Part shown: in pieces, positions 15,020-22,014 of the stretch | Numbering within the stretch: position 1 is the first letter of the stretch | How the letters are laid out: each line of letters begins with the position of its first letter | Virus record (IMG/VR): IMGVR_UViG_3300013101_000077 | Span: 1-25,863 of that record | Reading direction: 5' to 3' (one strand) | Source: a virus | Length of the DNA: 25,863 bases | Notes under the pieces: model-generated | The model's input: the letters and a program-made list of their open reading frames with translations, nothing else | Databases searched by the model: none | Told to the model about the DNA's origin: nothing | Made by a program: the position numbers and the translations under genes

Positions 15020-16873
15020 ATGGCAGCGACGGTTACGTTTGACGGGACAAGAGTTAATGACGCAGACTCCAATACCAATTGGGGGCATTGGGGCGGTGGT
15101 GGACCGGCTCCCGCATCGGAACCCCAACTCCGGTATCAGTATTCCGGTTCGGGTTCGGTAGGGGCGGTCAACAAGAAGGCGACGGGTACAGGCACGACGT
15201 ACAACGGCATTGACTATGACCCCGGCTCGGGTGCGATTGACATGACGGCGGCGGCGTTCCCGCTGTGGTTCCTCAAGACCTATGTATCGGACTTCTCGGA
15301 CCTCAACGCAGCGTATGGCGTAAAGGCGGCAGCGGGTAGCGCACTCGGCGACAAGTACGACTTCAACATGGCGGGCACCGACGCAAACCGCGCACCCTTT
15401 GACGAGGGCTACCCAGCGCAAGGCGGCTACCTCTTTGCTTCCATCAACCCGAACATCGCAGCTTGGCGAGAAGGGACCACCGGCACACCCTCCCTCTCGG
15501 CTGTAGATTGGTTCGGCGTGCAAGTCCTCTTCGTCAACGGTGGTGCCAAGGATGTCAACTTTGCCATTGACGCAATCGACATAGGGCGGGGGTTGTTTGC
15601 CGTGGGAACGGCATTCGACTTGAGTGCCCTCATCACCACAGACCAGAACACCATAGCGAACCGTTGGGGAGTCGTTGCAGGCGCACCGGGAGCATTCGAT
15701 TGCATCGGCCTCGTCACCATCGGTAGGGACTCGGGCGGGACGGCTCAGGCCACGATGGACGACTTCTCTATCATCACCTTCCCCGATGGCTACCAAGGTC
15801 CGGGGGATGTCGGGTTCCTCGCAGACCTAGACACGGCCTCTAGTGATATCGCATTCTCGGGCCTCTACATCAGCGACGGGGCACTAGCTACATCGGACAC
15901 TCGGGCGGACCTCGTATTCTCTGGAACGACCGGAGTGGGCGGCATCTTCGGGACGGTTCGTAACTTCCGCAACGTGACCCTTACCTCGGTCACTCCGATA
16001 CTCAACGCCGATATAGAATGCCAACTCCTTACCCAAGCCTCGGCAGACATCTCCGCTTCGGTCATCCGCACTAACTCGTTGACCTCGGTAGCGACTCTCC
16101 AAGACCCAACCTTCGGAAGCACGACGGACCTCTTTGATGTTGAGTTCATACAGGCAGGCGCAGGGCACGCAATCGAGATTGACACGGCAGGGAGCTACGA
16201 CTTCAATGACCTCATCTTCACGGGCTACAACGTGGCGGATGAAGAAGACGATTCAGCCCTAGACATCACAGAGACAACCGGCACCGTGACCATCAACATC
16301 AACGGCGGCTCTACGCCAACCTTCAAGTCGGCAGGCGCTACCGTGGTCATCGTTGCGGGCGCAGTAACGCTATCCTTCCATGTCATTGAGAGCGACCCAC
16401 CGAGGGCAGACATACAGGACGCTCGGGTACTCGTTCAAGCGGCAGCTACAGGACCGCTCCCCTATCAAGAGTCTGTCACCATCACTCGGGTAACCACTAC
16501 GGCAAGCGTGGCGCATACGGCTCACGGTCTAGCCAACGGGCAGAAGGTCAATATCCAAGGCGCAGTACAACCCGAGTACAACGGCGTACAGACCATATCA
16601 AACGTCACCACCAACGCCTACGACTACACGGTAGCGGGAAGCCCGACAACCCCGGCTACCGGAACCATTGAGTCTACGGCGGTCATCATTGAGGGTCTCA
16701 CGAATGTTGCCGGGGTCATCTCTGACACCCGGACATACGCAGCGGACCAAGACTACGAGGGGAGGATACGCAAGTCCACGGCATCTCCCTACTACAAGAA
16801 CTCTCCGCAGACGGGGACGATAGACAAGGACATTGGACAGTCCGTTACCGTAGGAATGATAAGCGATGAGTAG
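15020..16873 (+). CDS. Large beta-rich virion protein, 617 aa
   Basis: A second large structural-type protein. The first ~260 residues look like a Gly/Trp-rich surface domain (NWGHWGGGGPAPASEPQLRY; AFPLWFLKTYVSDFSDL; TQATMDDFSIITFPDGYQ), possibly lectin-like. Residues about 265-450 show repeated short strands and Thr/Ser/Asp turns (LYISDGALATSDTRADLVFS, VTLTSVTPILNADIECQLL), as in a parallel beta-helix. Near the C-terminus, AHGLANGQKVNIQGAVQPEY followed by NGVQTI...TTPATGTI is a small beta domain recurrent in phage structural proteins. A receptor- or surface-binding role is plausible but inferred. It starts 11 bases after the previous gene with only a weak ribosome site, so coupling is likely. 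Confidence 0.72.
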   Translation: MAATVTFDGTRVNDADSNTNWGHWGGGGPAPASEPQLRYQYSGSGSVGAVNKKATGTGTTYNGIDYDPGSGAIDMTAAAFPLWFLKTYVSDFSDLNAAYGVKAAAGSALGDKYDFNMAGTDANRAPFDEGYPAQGGYLFASINPNIAAWREGTTGTPSLSAVDWFGVQVLFVNGGAKDVNFAIDAIDIGRGLFAVGTAFDLSALITTDQNTIANRWGVVAGAPGAFDCIGLVTIGRDSGGTAQATMDDFSIITFPDGYQGPGDVGFLADLDTASSDIAFSGLYISDGALATSDTRADLVFSGTTGVGGIFGTVRNFRNVTLTSVTPILNADIECQLLTQASADISASVIRTNSLTSVATLQDPTFGSTTDLFDVEFIQAGAGHAIEIDTAGSYDFNDLIFTGYNVADEEDDSALDITETTGTVTININGGSTPTFKSAGATVVIVAGAVTLSFHVIESDPPRADIQDARVLVQAAATGPLPYQESVTITRVTTTASVAHTAHGLANGQKVNIQGAVQPEYNGVQTISNVTTNAYDYTVAGSPTTPATGTIESTAVIIEGLTNVAGVISDTRTYAADQDYEGRIRKSTASPYYKNSPQTGTIDKDIGQSVTVGMISDE

Positions 16874-17126
16874 CCCATCACCACAGCTAGAAGTAATTGA
16901 GTACGACGATTGGAGGCAGTCCCTCCTCGCGCGCAATGCGAACGCCGTCATGGAAACGATAGAAGCTCACCGGCAGCATGTCGATAGCTTGGAAACGAAT
17001 GTCAAACTACAGAACGCCAAGATTGCAACCTTGGAGGCGGAGCTTCGCGCTCTCACTCACCGATTCAATCTCTTCTTCATTGAGGCCCAAGGGACGGGCG
17101 CAACCACGACGGACGACGGAGGGTAA
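16866..17126 (+). CDS. Small coiled-coil protein, 86 aa
   Basis: I do not recognise the protein by family. Residues about 28-70 form a continuous heptad-like helix (METIEAHRQHVDSLETNVKL and NAKIATLEAELRALTHRF), so an oligomeric coiled coil is likely. The ends are short and disordered-looking (MSSPSPQ; GTGATTTDDGG). The start lies 8 bases inside the preceding gene, showing coupling, and the next gene follows after 2 bases. A structural linker or chaperone for the neighbouring virion proteins is a fair guess from context. Confidence 0.72.
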   Translation: MSSPSPQLEVIEYDDWRQSLLARNANAVMETIEAHRQHVDSLETNVKLQNAKIATLEAELRALTHRFNLFFIEAQGTGATTTDDGG

Positions 17127-17128
17127 GG

Positions 17129-17716
17129 ATGGCCCTAACCGTTGACTACCTCACGTTGACCATTGCAGTACCCAAGATAGACCTCACCCTCGTATCGGGG
17201 ACGGTCTACAAGTACAGCATTGGTGACACGATGCGCGCAGACATGAAGGCGCAAGAGGCTAGTGAGGAAGGCATCACCTTCCAAGATATGCACCAACACA
17301 ACACCGAGGTTCTCCTCGCAGGGATTCTCTACGCCCGAGTTGTTGAGTTCATCAACGGCTTCACCGTGACCATTGAGGACGGGCAGTATGGCGTTAACCT
17401 CTTCGGAGCAAATCACAATATGGCGGATGTCATCAACCGCAACCAAGTGTCAATCGCCGTGAACAACTCGGCGGGTCTACAGACCGTACCGGGAGGCGGA
17501 CTCTCCGGGGCGCAGGACGCAACACTCACGGCAATCTCTCGGCGTACAGGAATGCGGCAGCGCATATGGATTGACGCAGGGGACAACAACGCAGTCAAGA
17601 TGACAACCTACGAGGAGGACGGACTCACCGAGTTTGAGACTCACACGCTCCTCACACTTGAAGGCAACATACCGGACATTGACATCTCCGCCATCACCGA
17701 GAGGGGGAACCCATGA
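17129..17716 (+). CDS. Virion-associated protein, 195 aa
   Basis: A 195-aa protein with a region (FTVTIEDGQYGVNLFGANHN then MADVINRNQVSIAVNNSAGL, about residues 72-112) that I recall from structural modules of many environmental and Mu-like phages, usually of unknown exact role. The rest is beta-rich (LTLTIAVPKIDLTLVSGTVY) with a final acidic strand. No enzyme motif. GGAGGG precedes the ATG, and the stop overlaps the next ATG (ATGA). A baseplate or tail-surface role fits its neighbours, including the BppU-like gene two positions downstream. Confidence 0.72.
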   Translation: MALTVDYLTLTIAVPKIDLTLVSGTVYKYSIGDTMRADMKAQEASEEGITFQDMHQHNTEVLLAGILYARVVEFINGFTVTIEDGQYGVNLFGANHNMADVINRNQVSIAVNNSAGLQTVPGGGLSGAQDATLTAISRRTGMRQRIWIDAGDNNAVKMTTYEEDGLTEFETHTLLTLEGNIPDIDISAITERGNP

Positions 17717-18018
17717 GCATTGTAGTCCGAGGACTCTCAGGAACCAACCTCGTAGTGCGGGGTTTGGCGGAGACCTTCGGCTTACTACGACCCATATCGG
17801 CTCCCTTCTTGATGACGGATGCGCTACTCGCATTCCTATTCACGACCATGGACCCCGGCGACCGAGCGACTTCGGCGACGTTGGGCGCAGCGACCATGGC
17901 ACTCGGGTCGGCGAAGTCAAGTGCGAACATAAACAACCCGAATACCGCCACACAAACGAGACCACTCACGGCGGTCGTTCACAGAACGGGAACAGCGGTT
18001 CTCGTACATGGAGGCTAG
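17713..18018 (+). CDS. Hypothetical protein, 101 aa
   Basis: I do not recognise this protein. It is coupled to its neighbour by ATGA, with GAGAGGGGG upstream. The N-terminal third is hydrophobic and strand-like (IVVRGLSGTNLVVRGLAETF), the middle has a moderately hydrophobic stretch (APFLMTDALLAFLFTTM, about 30-46) that is borderline for a membrane helix, and the C-terminus is Thr/Ala-rich. A relaxed copy of the late motif, AACATAAACAAC at 17926-17937, lies inside its coding region 85 bases before the next gene; it may be chance. A frame at 17634-18074 overlaps it but lacks a ribosome site and is not favoured. Confidence 0.65.
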   Translation: MSIVVRGLSGTNLVVRGLAETFGLLRPISAPFLMTDALLAFLFTTMDPGDRATSATLGAATMALGSAKSSANINNPNTATQTRPLTAVVHRTGTAVLVHGG

Positions 18019-18022
18019 GCAA

Positions 18023-18367
18023 ATGGCAGACGCAGTATTCTACGAGGGGGACCGGCAACCGTACTTCCGCGTGACCCTTCTTCGTGGTGGCGAAGCCATC
18101 AACCTAGAGAACGCCGAGAGTGTGGCCTTCAAGATGTGGCGCAACGGGCGCGAGATTATGCCAACGGTTGTAACGGGTGCGGCGGTCGTAATTCAGACCG
18201 GCGCAGACACAGACAAGGGCGTAGTTGAGTACCGATGGGGGGCGGCGGACCTTGCCCTCTACGGCAACTTCACGGCGGCATTCGTCATCTCATGGCCTAC
18301 GGCTCTACCGGAGACAGTACCGGACCTCGGATACATCACGGTCCTTGTCCGCCCATCAGCAACGTAG
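18023..18367 (+). CDS. BppU N-terminal-like baseplate protein, 114 aa
   Basis: The sequence follows the N-terminal domain of baseplate upper proteins (BppU_N, an Ig-like beta sandwich): DRQPYFRVTLLRGGEAINLENAESVAFKM at the start, then KGVVEYRWGAADLALYGNFTAAFVI, and a final PDLGYITVLV strand. In lactococcal phages this domain anchors receptor-binding proteins to the baseplate; here it occurs alone without a C-terminal binding part. I chose ATG 18023 because GGAGG (18010-18014) lies 8 bases upstream; ATG 18008 is in frame but overlaps the previous gene. It ends inside the right copy of the 20-bp repeat, closing the inserted block. Confidence 0.75.
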   Translation: MADAVFYEGDRQPYFRVTLLRGGEAINLENAESVAFKMWRNGREIMPTVVTGAAVVIQTGADTDKGVVEYRWGAADLALYGNFTAAFVISWPTALPETVPDLGYITVLVRPSAT

Positions 18368-18379
18368 ACATAAACAATG
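18360..18379 (+). repeat. 20-bp direct repeat, right copy, containing late motif copy 5
   Basis: Identical to 13255-13274 over CAACGTAGACATAAACAATG, and again containing the stop codon of the upstream gene. AGACATAAACAAT is at 18366-18378, 75 bases before the tail tube start. ATGGT-GA-ACCAT follows as a small hairpin. The rest of the gap to 18453 shows no other clear signal. Confidence 0.8.
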
Positions 18380-18453
18380 GTGAACCATAGAGTCCGTAAG
18401 GGGCTTGCCTTCTAGTTTGGCATGTCCGAGGCGTACCGCATACCGGAGGCAAC

Positions 18454-18852
18454 ATGCCACATTACAGAGGACGCGACGTAGTTGTTACCTACAACTCCAT
18501 TGACGTTAGCGGCGATGGTCGCTCCGTTTCGCTTGAACAAACAGCGGACACGCTAGACGATACCGTTTACGGAATGGACGAACGCACCAAGATTGCATCG
18601 CTGGAAGACGGAACCTTCTCTCTTGAAGCTCTTGACATCACCGGCACTTGGAGCGCAGCATGGAACGAGCTTAGCGTTGGCGCAAGCAACACCATGGTCA
18701 TTCAACCCGAAGGAACGAACACCGGACTCAGGGAAGTCTCATTCACCGGGGTCATCACATCCCGCTCACTTGAACTCCCCTACGACGACCTTGCCAAGAT
18801 ATCCGTATCGGGCGAGATTTCAGGGCCGGTTACAGAGGGCGTACAGTCCTAG
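18454..18852 (+). CDS. Major tail tube protein
   Basis: This subunit is expected to stack as hexameric rings to form the tail tube. The 132-aa size, beta-rich sequence and lines such as YNSIDVSGDGRSVSLEQTAD, DERTKIASLEDGTFSLEALD, and LREVSFTGVITSRSLELPYD with the ending ISVSGEISGPV fit short siphovirus tube proteins. The position before the frameshifted tail chaperones and tape measure is decisive. CGGAGG precedes the ATG. It has its own leader with a copy of the late motif and is followed by a strong hairpin, as expected for the most abundant tail protein. Confidence 0.88.
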   Translation: MPHYRGRDVVVTYNSIDVSGDGRSVSLEQTADTLDDTVYGMDERTKIASLEDGTFSLEALDITGTWSAAWNELSVGASNTMVIQPEGTNTGLREVSFTGVITSRSLELPYDDLAKISVSGEISGPVTEGVQS

Positions 18853-18860
18853 CAAACCTT

Positions 18861-18891
18861 GGCGGGCGGTAGGTTCAACCCTACCCCCGCC
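18861..18891 (+). terminator. Long hairpin after the tail tube gene
   Basis: GGCGGG and GGTAGG pair with CCTACC and CCCGCC, giving 12 bp with one bulged C and a TTCAAC loop. No T-run follows, so partial termination or mRNA 3'-end protection is more likely than a full stop. The TTCAA loop resembles a T-loop but no tRNA is present. Confidence 0.55.
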
Positions 18892-18915
18892 TCCAAACTA
18901 CCGAGGAGGTAGACG

Positions 18916-19188
18916 ATGAGTGCGGCAATTCGGACAGTAAACATTGAGGGGCATGGCCCCGTTGAGTACGATAGCGATATGCCCATGAGGGCAATCCGTG
19001 GTCTCATGTCGGGAGCCAATGACGGCGACTTCGCAGAGATGATTACAGGGCTTGCATCCTTCGTAATCTCATGGCCCTTTGAGGGCAGTCCCGCAGACGA
19101 GGAAGCGTGGGATGACCTTCGGCGCTCCGAGTTCAACGATACGGTTACAGCCGTCGTTGAGGACTTGGGTTCGTTGGGGGAAGAATAG
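18916..19188 (+). CDS. Tail assembly chaperone, short form (gpG-like)
   Basis: This 90-aa acidic protein should bind the tape measure during tail assembly, as lambda gpG does. The sequence is helical (DMPMRAIRGLMSGANDGDFA, then EMITGLASFVISWPFEG) and ends with an acidic tail (SLGEE). Its place between tail tube and tape measure is the conserved position. The -1 frame takes over at its 3' end and is open for 61 more codons, giving a longer gpGT-like product. GAGGAGGT precedes the ATG. Confidence 0.88.
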   Translation: MSAAIRTVNIEGHGPVEYDSDMPMRAIRGLMSGANDGDFAEMITGLASFVISWPFEGSPADEEAWDDLRRSEFNDTVTAVVEDLGSLGEE

Positions 19189-19361
19189 GGAGGGCGCTAG
19201 TTGTATCTAGCGTCGGTGGCGGAAGTCCTCCCTACGAAGTAGTCCGCCTACGAGTGTGCGAGAAGATGCATTGGACGTTTGAGGAGTTTGACAACACTCC
19301 CGGCGCTTCCATCTTTGAGGCGCTTGAGGTTTGGCGTTTAGAGGACGATAAGGTTGTCTAG
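18916..19361 (+). CDS. Tail assembly chaperone, frameshifted long form (gpGT-like)
   Basis: A -1 shift near 19176-19182 joins the 88 codons ending at 19179 to a second frame reading from 19179 to the TAG at 19359-19361, for about 148 aa. The extension reads GGRIGRALVVSS and later EKMHWTFEEFDNTPGASIFE followed by ALEVWRLEDDKVV, which looks like the gpT-type domain that recruits tail tube subunits; the M-x-W-T-x2-E-x3-D-TP line is typical. The -1 frame has a TGA at 19158-19160, so the shift must occur between 19161 and 19188. The +1 frame closes within about 30 bases. The second frame lacks a convincing start of its own. Long-form synthesis by programmed frameshifting is the rule for this gene pair. 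Confidence 0.85.
19176..19182 (+). other. Probable -1 ribosomal frameshift site GGGGGAA
   Basis: In the zero frame this reads TTG GGG GAA GAA TAG. Glycine tRNA on GGG can re-pair perfectly one base back. The A-site codon GAA would shift to GGA, an imperfect match, so the heptamer is not fully canonical. It is the only homopolymer run inside the permitted window 19161-19188, and a stop codon follows within two codons. Confidence 0.72.
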
Positions 19362-19385
19362 GTGTACCGACACCACTATCACCAC

Positions 19386-19428
19386 AGAAGCCCCGGAAGA
19401 CCCCTTAGCGTGGCGCTCCGGGGCTTCT
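19386..19428 (+). terminator. Perfect 12-bp inverted repeat before the tape measure gene
   Basis: AGAAGCCCCGGA pairs with TCCGGGGCTTCT across a 19-base loop. A smaller GGTGT/ACACC hairpin lies just upstream (19361-19374), directly after the chaperone stop. No T-run follows on this strand. It separates the chaperones from the tape measure gene and is followed by a copy of the late motif. Confidence 0.6.
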
Positions 19429-19442
19429 AGTGTACCAAACAC

Positions 19443-19455
19443 AGACATAAACAAC
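19443..19455 (+). promoter_or_regulatory. Recurrent late motif, copy 6
   Basis: AGACATAAACAAC, 14 bases after a strong hairpin and 36 bases before the GTG start of the tape measure gene. As with copy 3, the order hairpin, motif, gene suggests transcription restarts here. Confidence 0.55.
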
Positions 19456-19491
19456 ACGATAGCACAGCGAGGACTCCCCGGAGGTTAAGGC

Positions 19492-22014
19492 GTGCCGCAA
19501 GTTGATGAACTCACTCTAGTCGTAAAGGCCAATACCACTCAGGCGGTAGCGGGCCTTGACCGCGTAGAGAAGAAGGCAGGCGGTCTCGGCAAGAAGCTCG
19601 CAGGCAGCATCGGCAAAGCGGCGAAGCTCATGGTCAAGACCGGCCTCGTAGCGGGCGTGGTCGTTGGCGGTATTGCGGCAAAGCTCGCACTCGGCTTTGA
19701 GTCTTCCATGGCTCAGATAGAGGCGAACGTCGGCACGACCGGCGCGGACCTCCAAGAACTCGCAGACGCAGCCCTCGCAATGGGCAGCAAGTTTGGCGTT
19801 GGCGCGGACGAAGCGGCAGCGGGTCTCTTCTTCCTACAGTCAGCGGGACTCAGCGTAAAGGATTCCATAGACGCTCTTGAAGTCTCCGCCAAGTTGTCCG
19901 CCATGGGCCTCGGCGAGATGGAGGACATTGCCAACGGTCTCACCACGGCGATGCAGAACTTCGGCATCTCCTCGGAAGAGGCAGGCGACATCTTCGCCAA
20001 GGCCGTTGAGCTTGGTAAGGCGGACCCCGCAGAGATGGGGAAGATTCTCAACCAGAACGCGGCGGCGGCAGCGGCTACCGGGATGCAGTATGACACCCTC
20101 GCATCTACCACGGCATACCTCACTCGTATCACCGGGGACGCTAACAAGGCAGGCACGCAAATGGGCGGTGTCTTGAATAAGATGATTAAGCCATCGCAGA
20201 TGGCGCGCAAGGCAGTCTCAGGCATTGGCCTAGAATGGGATACCGTTGCGAACATGATTAGCAACGACCCCTTCAACGGCATCAAGGAGCTAGACAAGCT
20301 CTTCGCCGATGCGGGCGTATCCTCTAACGAATGGATGGGTCAAGTCCTAGAAGACTCCGAGGCCATCAAGGGGGGACTCGCACTTCTCAACGCTCCGATG
20401 AAGGACGTTATTGAGTTTCAAGATGGCATGGCGGACTCGGCGGGCAAGGTCAACAAGGGTTGGGATATTGTCTCCGATACTGCCAAGGTCAAATTGCAGC
20501 AAGCCCTCCAAGGCATCGCCTCGGCGCTCATACCCATCGGCCTCATCATCCTTGACATCGTTGTACCGGCAATCAAGGTACTCGGCGAATGGATACAGAA
20601 GGGCATCAAGCGGTTCGGCGAGTTCGCAGAATCCACCAAGCCAATACGGGATGCCTTCGGCAAGGTCATGGCGTTCATCATCGCTCTCTTCCAAGGAGAC
20701 TTCGGGAAGATAATTGCGACGTTCAAGGAGATGCCCGACTCCATGAAGCCCCTTGCCCCGATTGCATTGGAAGTGGTACGCAAGGTCAAGAAGGCGTTTA
20801 ACGGACTCAAGACTGTCCTAGACAAGACGACCGATGCCATAGGGTACCTCATCACGAATTGGGAGATATTGGCAGGACTCCTCGCAGGCATCGCAACCTT
20901 CAAGGCGGCTACTCTCATTCCTACACTCCTCAAGGCGGCGGCAGCGATGTGGGCTTTGGTGGCCCCGGCAATTGCGGCGGCGGCTCCCTTCCTCCTCATA
21001 GCGGCAGCGGTAGCCCTCCTCGTAGCGGGCATCATCTACGCCTACCGAAACTTTGAGTGGTTCCGAGATGGGGTGGCGACAATCTTTGAGGGCATCAAGA
21101 CGGCCTTTGAGTCTGTCCTTGCCTTCATCACGCCACTCATTGAGGACATGGCGGCGTTCATTGAGCAGACAATCGGCGAACTCATAGATTGGTGGAACGA
21201 GTCATGGCCCGAGATATCGGAGACCATTGACATCGTAATGAGCTTCATTGAGGATATCCTCAACCGAGTCATGCCCTTCATCTCAACCATCTTCGGGGCC
21301 ACATTCAAGTACATCGGAACCGTCGTAACCGTGGCATTCGACCTCATCAAGGAGATAATCCGAGGGGCGCTCAACATCATCAAGGGAGTCATTGAGGTTG
21401 TCATGGCGGTCATCCGAGGGGATTGGGGCCAAGCATGGGAGGGCATCAAGAAGATTGTTGACGGCGTAATGGACATCATCTTCGCCATCGTTGACTCGGC
21501 TCTCACCATTATCAAGGCGGCTCTTGAGGCAGCGTGGACAATCATCAAGGCCACACTCGGCGCTCTTATGACGGCGATAGCGAAGATATGGGAGACCGGA
21601 TGGCTTCGCCTCAAGGACATCGTTGGCAGCATATGGAGCAGCATCGGAGACATCATCAAGAGCGCATTTAAGGGCGCAATGAATTGGGTTATCGACAAGA
21701 TAAATTGGGCCATTGAGAAGCTCAACGGAATCATCCGCACATTCAACAGACTCCCCGTACCGGACATCCCCGAGATATCATCAGTCGCCAACCTCGCAGA
21801 CGGAGCGACTCTCACAAGTCCGGGCTTGGTCAACGTGGGCGATGCCGGGAAGGAGACAGTCTTCCTCCCGCAAGGCGCGCGCGTGGAACCCAACGCCCCC
21901 GGCTCAACCGGAGGCAGCGGTGGCATGGTCATCAACCTCAACGCCCCACAGAACGACCCCCTCGGAATCGCTAGGGAGATTGGATGGGAACTAGCTAAGA
22001 GAGGAGCAGCGTAA
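19492..22014 (+). CDS. Tail tape measure protein, TP901-like
   Basis: This 840-aa protein sets tail length and is released during DNA injection. After a Lys/Ala-rich helix, residues about 65-240 match the TP901-type core domain (SMAQIEANVGTTGADLQELA, FGVGADEAAAGLFFLQSAG, ALEVSAKLSAMGLGEMEDIA, NKAGTQMGGVLNKMIKPS). A hydrophobic region of several membrane-type helices lies at about 455-523. The second half contains repeated amphipathic helices, and the C-terminus is Gly/Pro-rich (GDAGKETVFLPQGARVEPNA). At about 1.5 angstrom per residue the tail would be near 125 nm, an inference from the general tape-measure rule. The start is GTG 19492, with GGAGG at 19480-19484. The stop overlaps the next ATG. 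Confidence 0.95.
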   Translation: MPQVDELTLVVKANTTQAVAGLDRVEKKAGGLGKKLAGSIGKAAKLMVKTGLVAGVVVGGIAAKLALGFESSMAQIEANVGTTGADLQELADAALAMGSKFGVGADEAAAGLFFLQSAGLSVKDSIDALEVSAKLSAMGLGEMEDIANGLTTAMQNFGISSEEAGDIFAKAVELGKADPAEMGKILNQNAAAAAATGMQYDTLASTTAYLTRITGDANKAGTQMGGVLNKMIKPSQMARKAVSGIGLEWDTVANMISNDPFNGIKELDKLFADAGVSSNEWMGQVLEDSEAIKGGLALLNAPMKDVIEFQDGMADSAGKVNKGWDIVSDTAKVKLQQALQGIASALIPIGLIILDIVVPAIKVLGEWIQKGIKRFGEFAESTKPIRDAFGKVMAFIIALFQGDFGKIIATFKEMPDSMKPLAPIALEVVRKVKKAFNGLKTVLDKTTDAIGYLITNWEILAGLLAGIATFKAATLIPTLLKAAAAMWALVAPAIAAAAPFLLIAAAVALLVAGIIYAYRNFEWFRDGVATIFEGIKTAFESVLAFITPLIEDMAAFIEQTIGELIDWWNESWPEISETIDIVMSFIEDILNRVMPFISTIFGATFKYIGTVVTVAFDLIKEIIRGALNIIKGVIEVVMAVIRGDWGQAWEGIKKIVDGVMDIIFAIVDSALTIIKAALEAAWTIIKATLGALMTAIAKIWETGWLRLKDIVGSIWSSIGDIIKSAFKGAMNWVIDKINWAIEKLNGIIRTFNRLPVPDIPEISSVANLADGATLTSPGLVNVGDAGKETVFLPQGARVEPNAPGSTGGSGGMVINLNAPQNDPLGIAREIGWELAKRGAA

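Noticed and set aside
14876-15796. Antisense open frame of 306 codons
   Set aside because: Lies opposite two structural genes, is Arg/Cys/Val-rich without motif, and no promoter or ribosome site is visible.
17634-18074. Overlapping 146-codon frame across the tail block
   Set aside because: Starts inside a supported gene without a ribosome site; Thr/Arg/His-rich composition typical of an out-of-frame shadow.
13272-18415. Mini-ORFs of 12-20 codons starting just after motif copies at 4664, 13272 and 18377
   Set aside because: No ribosome sites, no shared peptide, and absent after copies 1, 3 and 6, so leader peptides are not supported.
18861-18891. tRNA-like T-arm (GGTTCAACC) after the tail tube gene
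   Set aside because: The strand folds as one long hairpin; no acceptor, D or anticodon arms can be formed around it.
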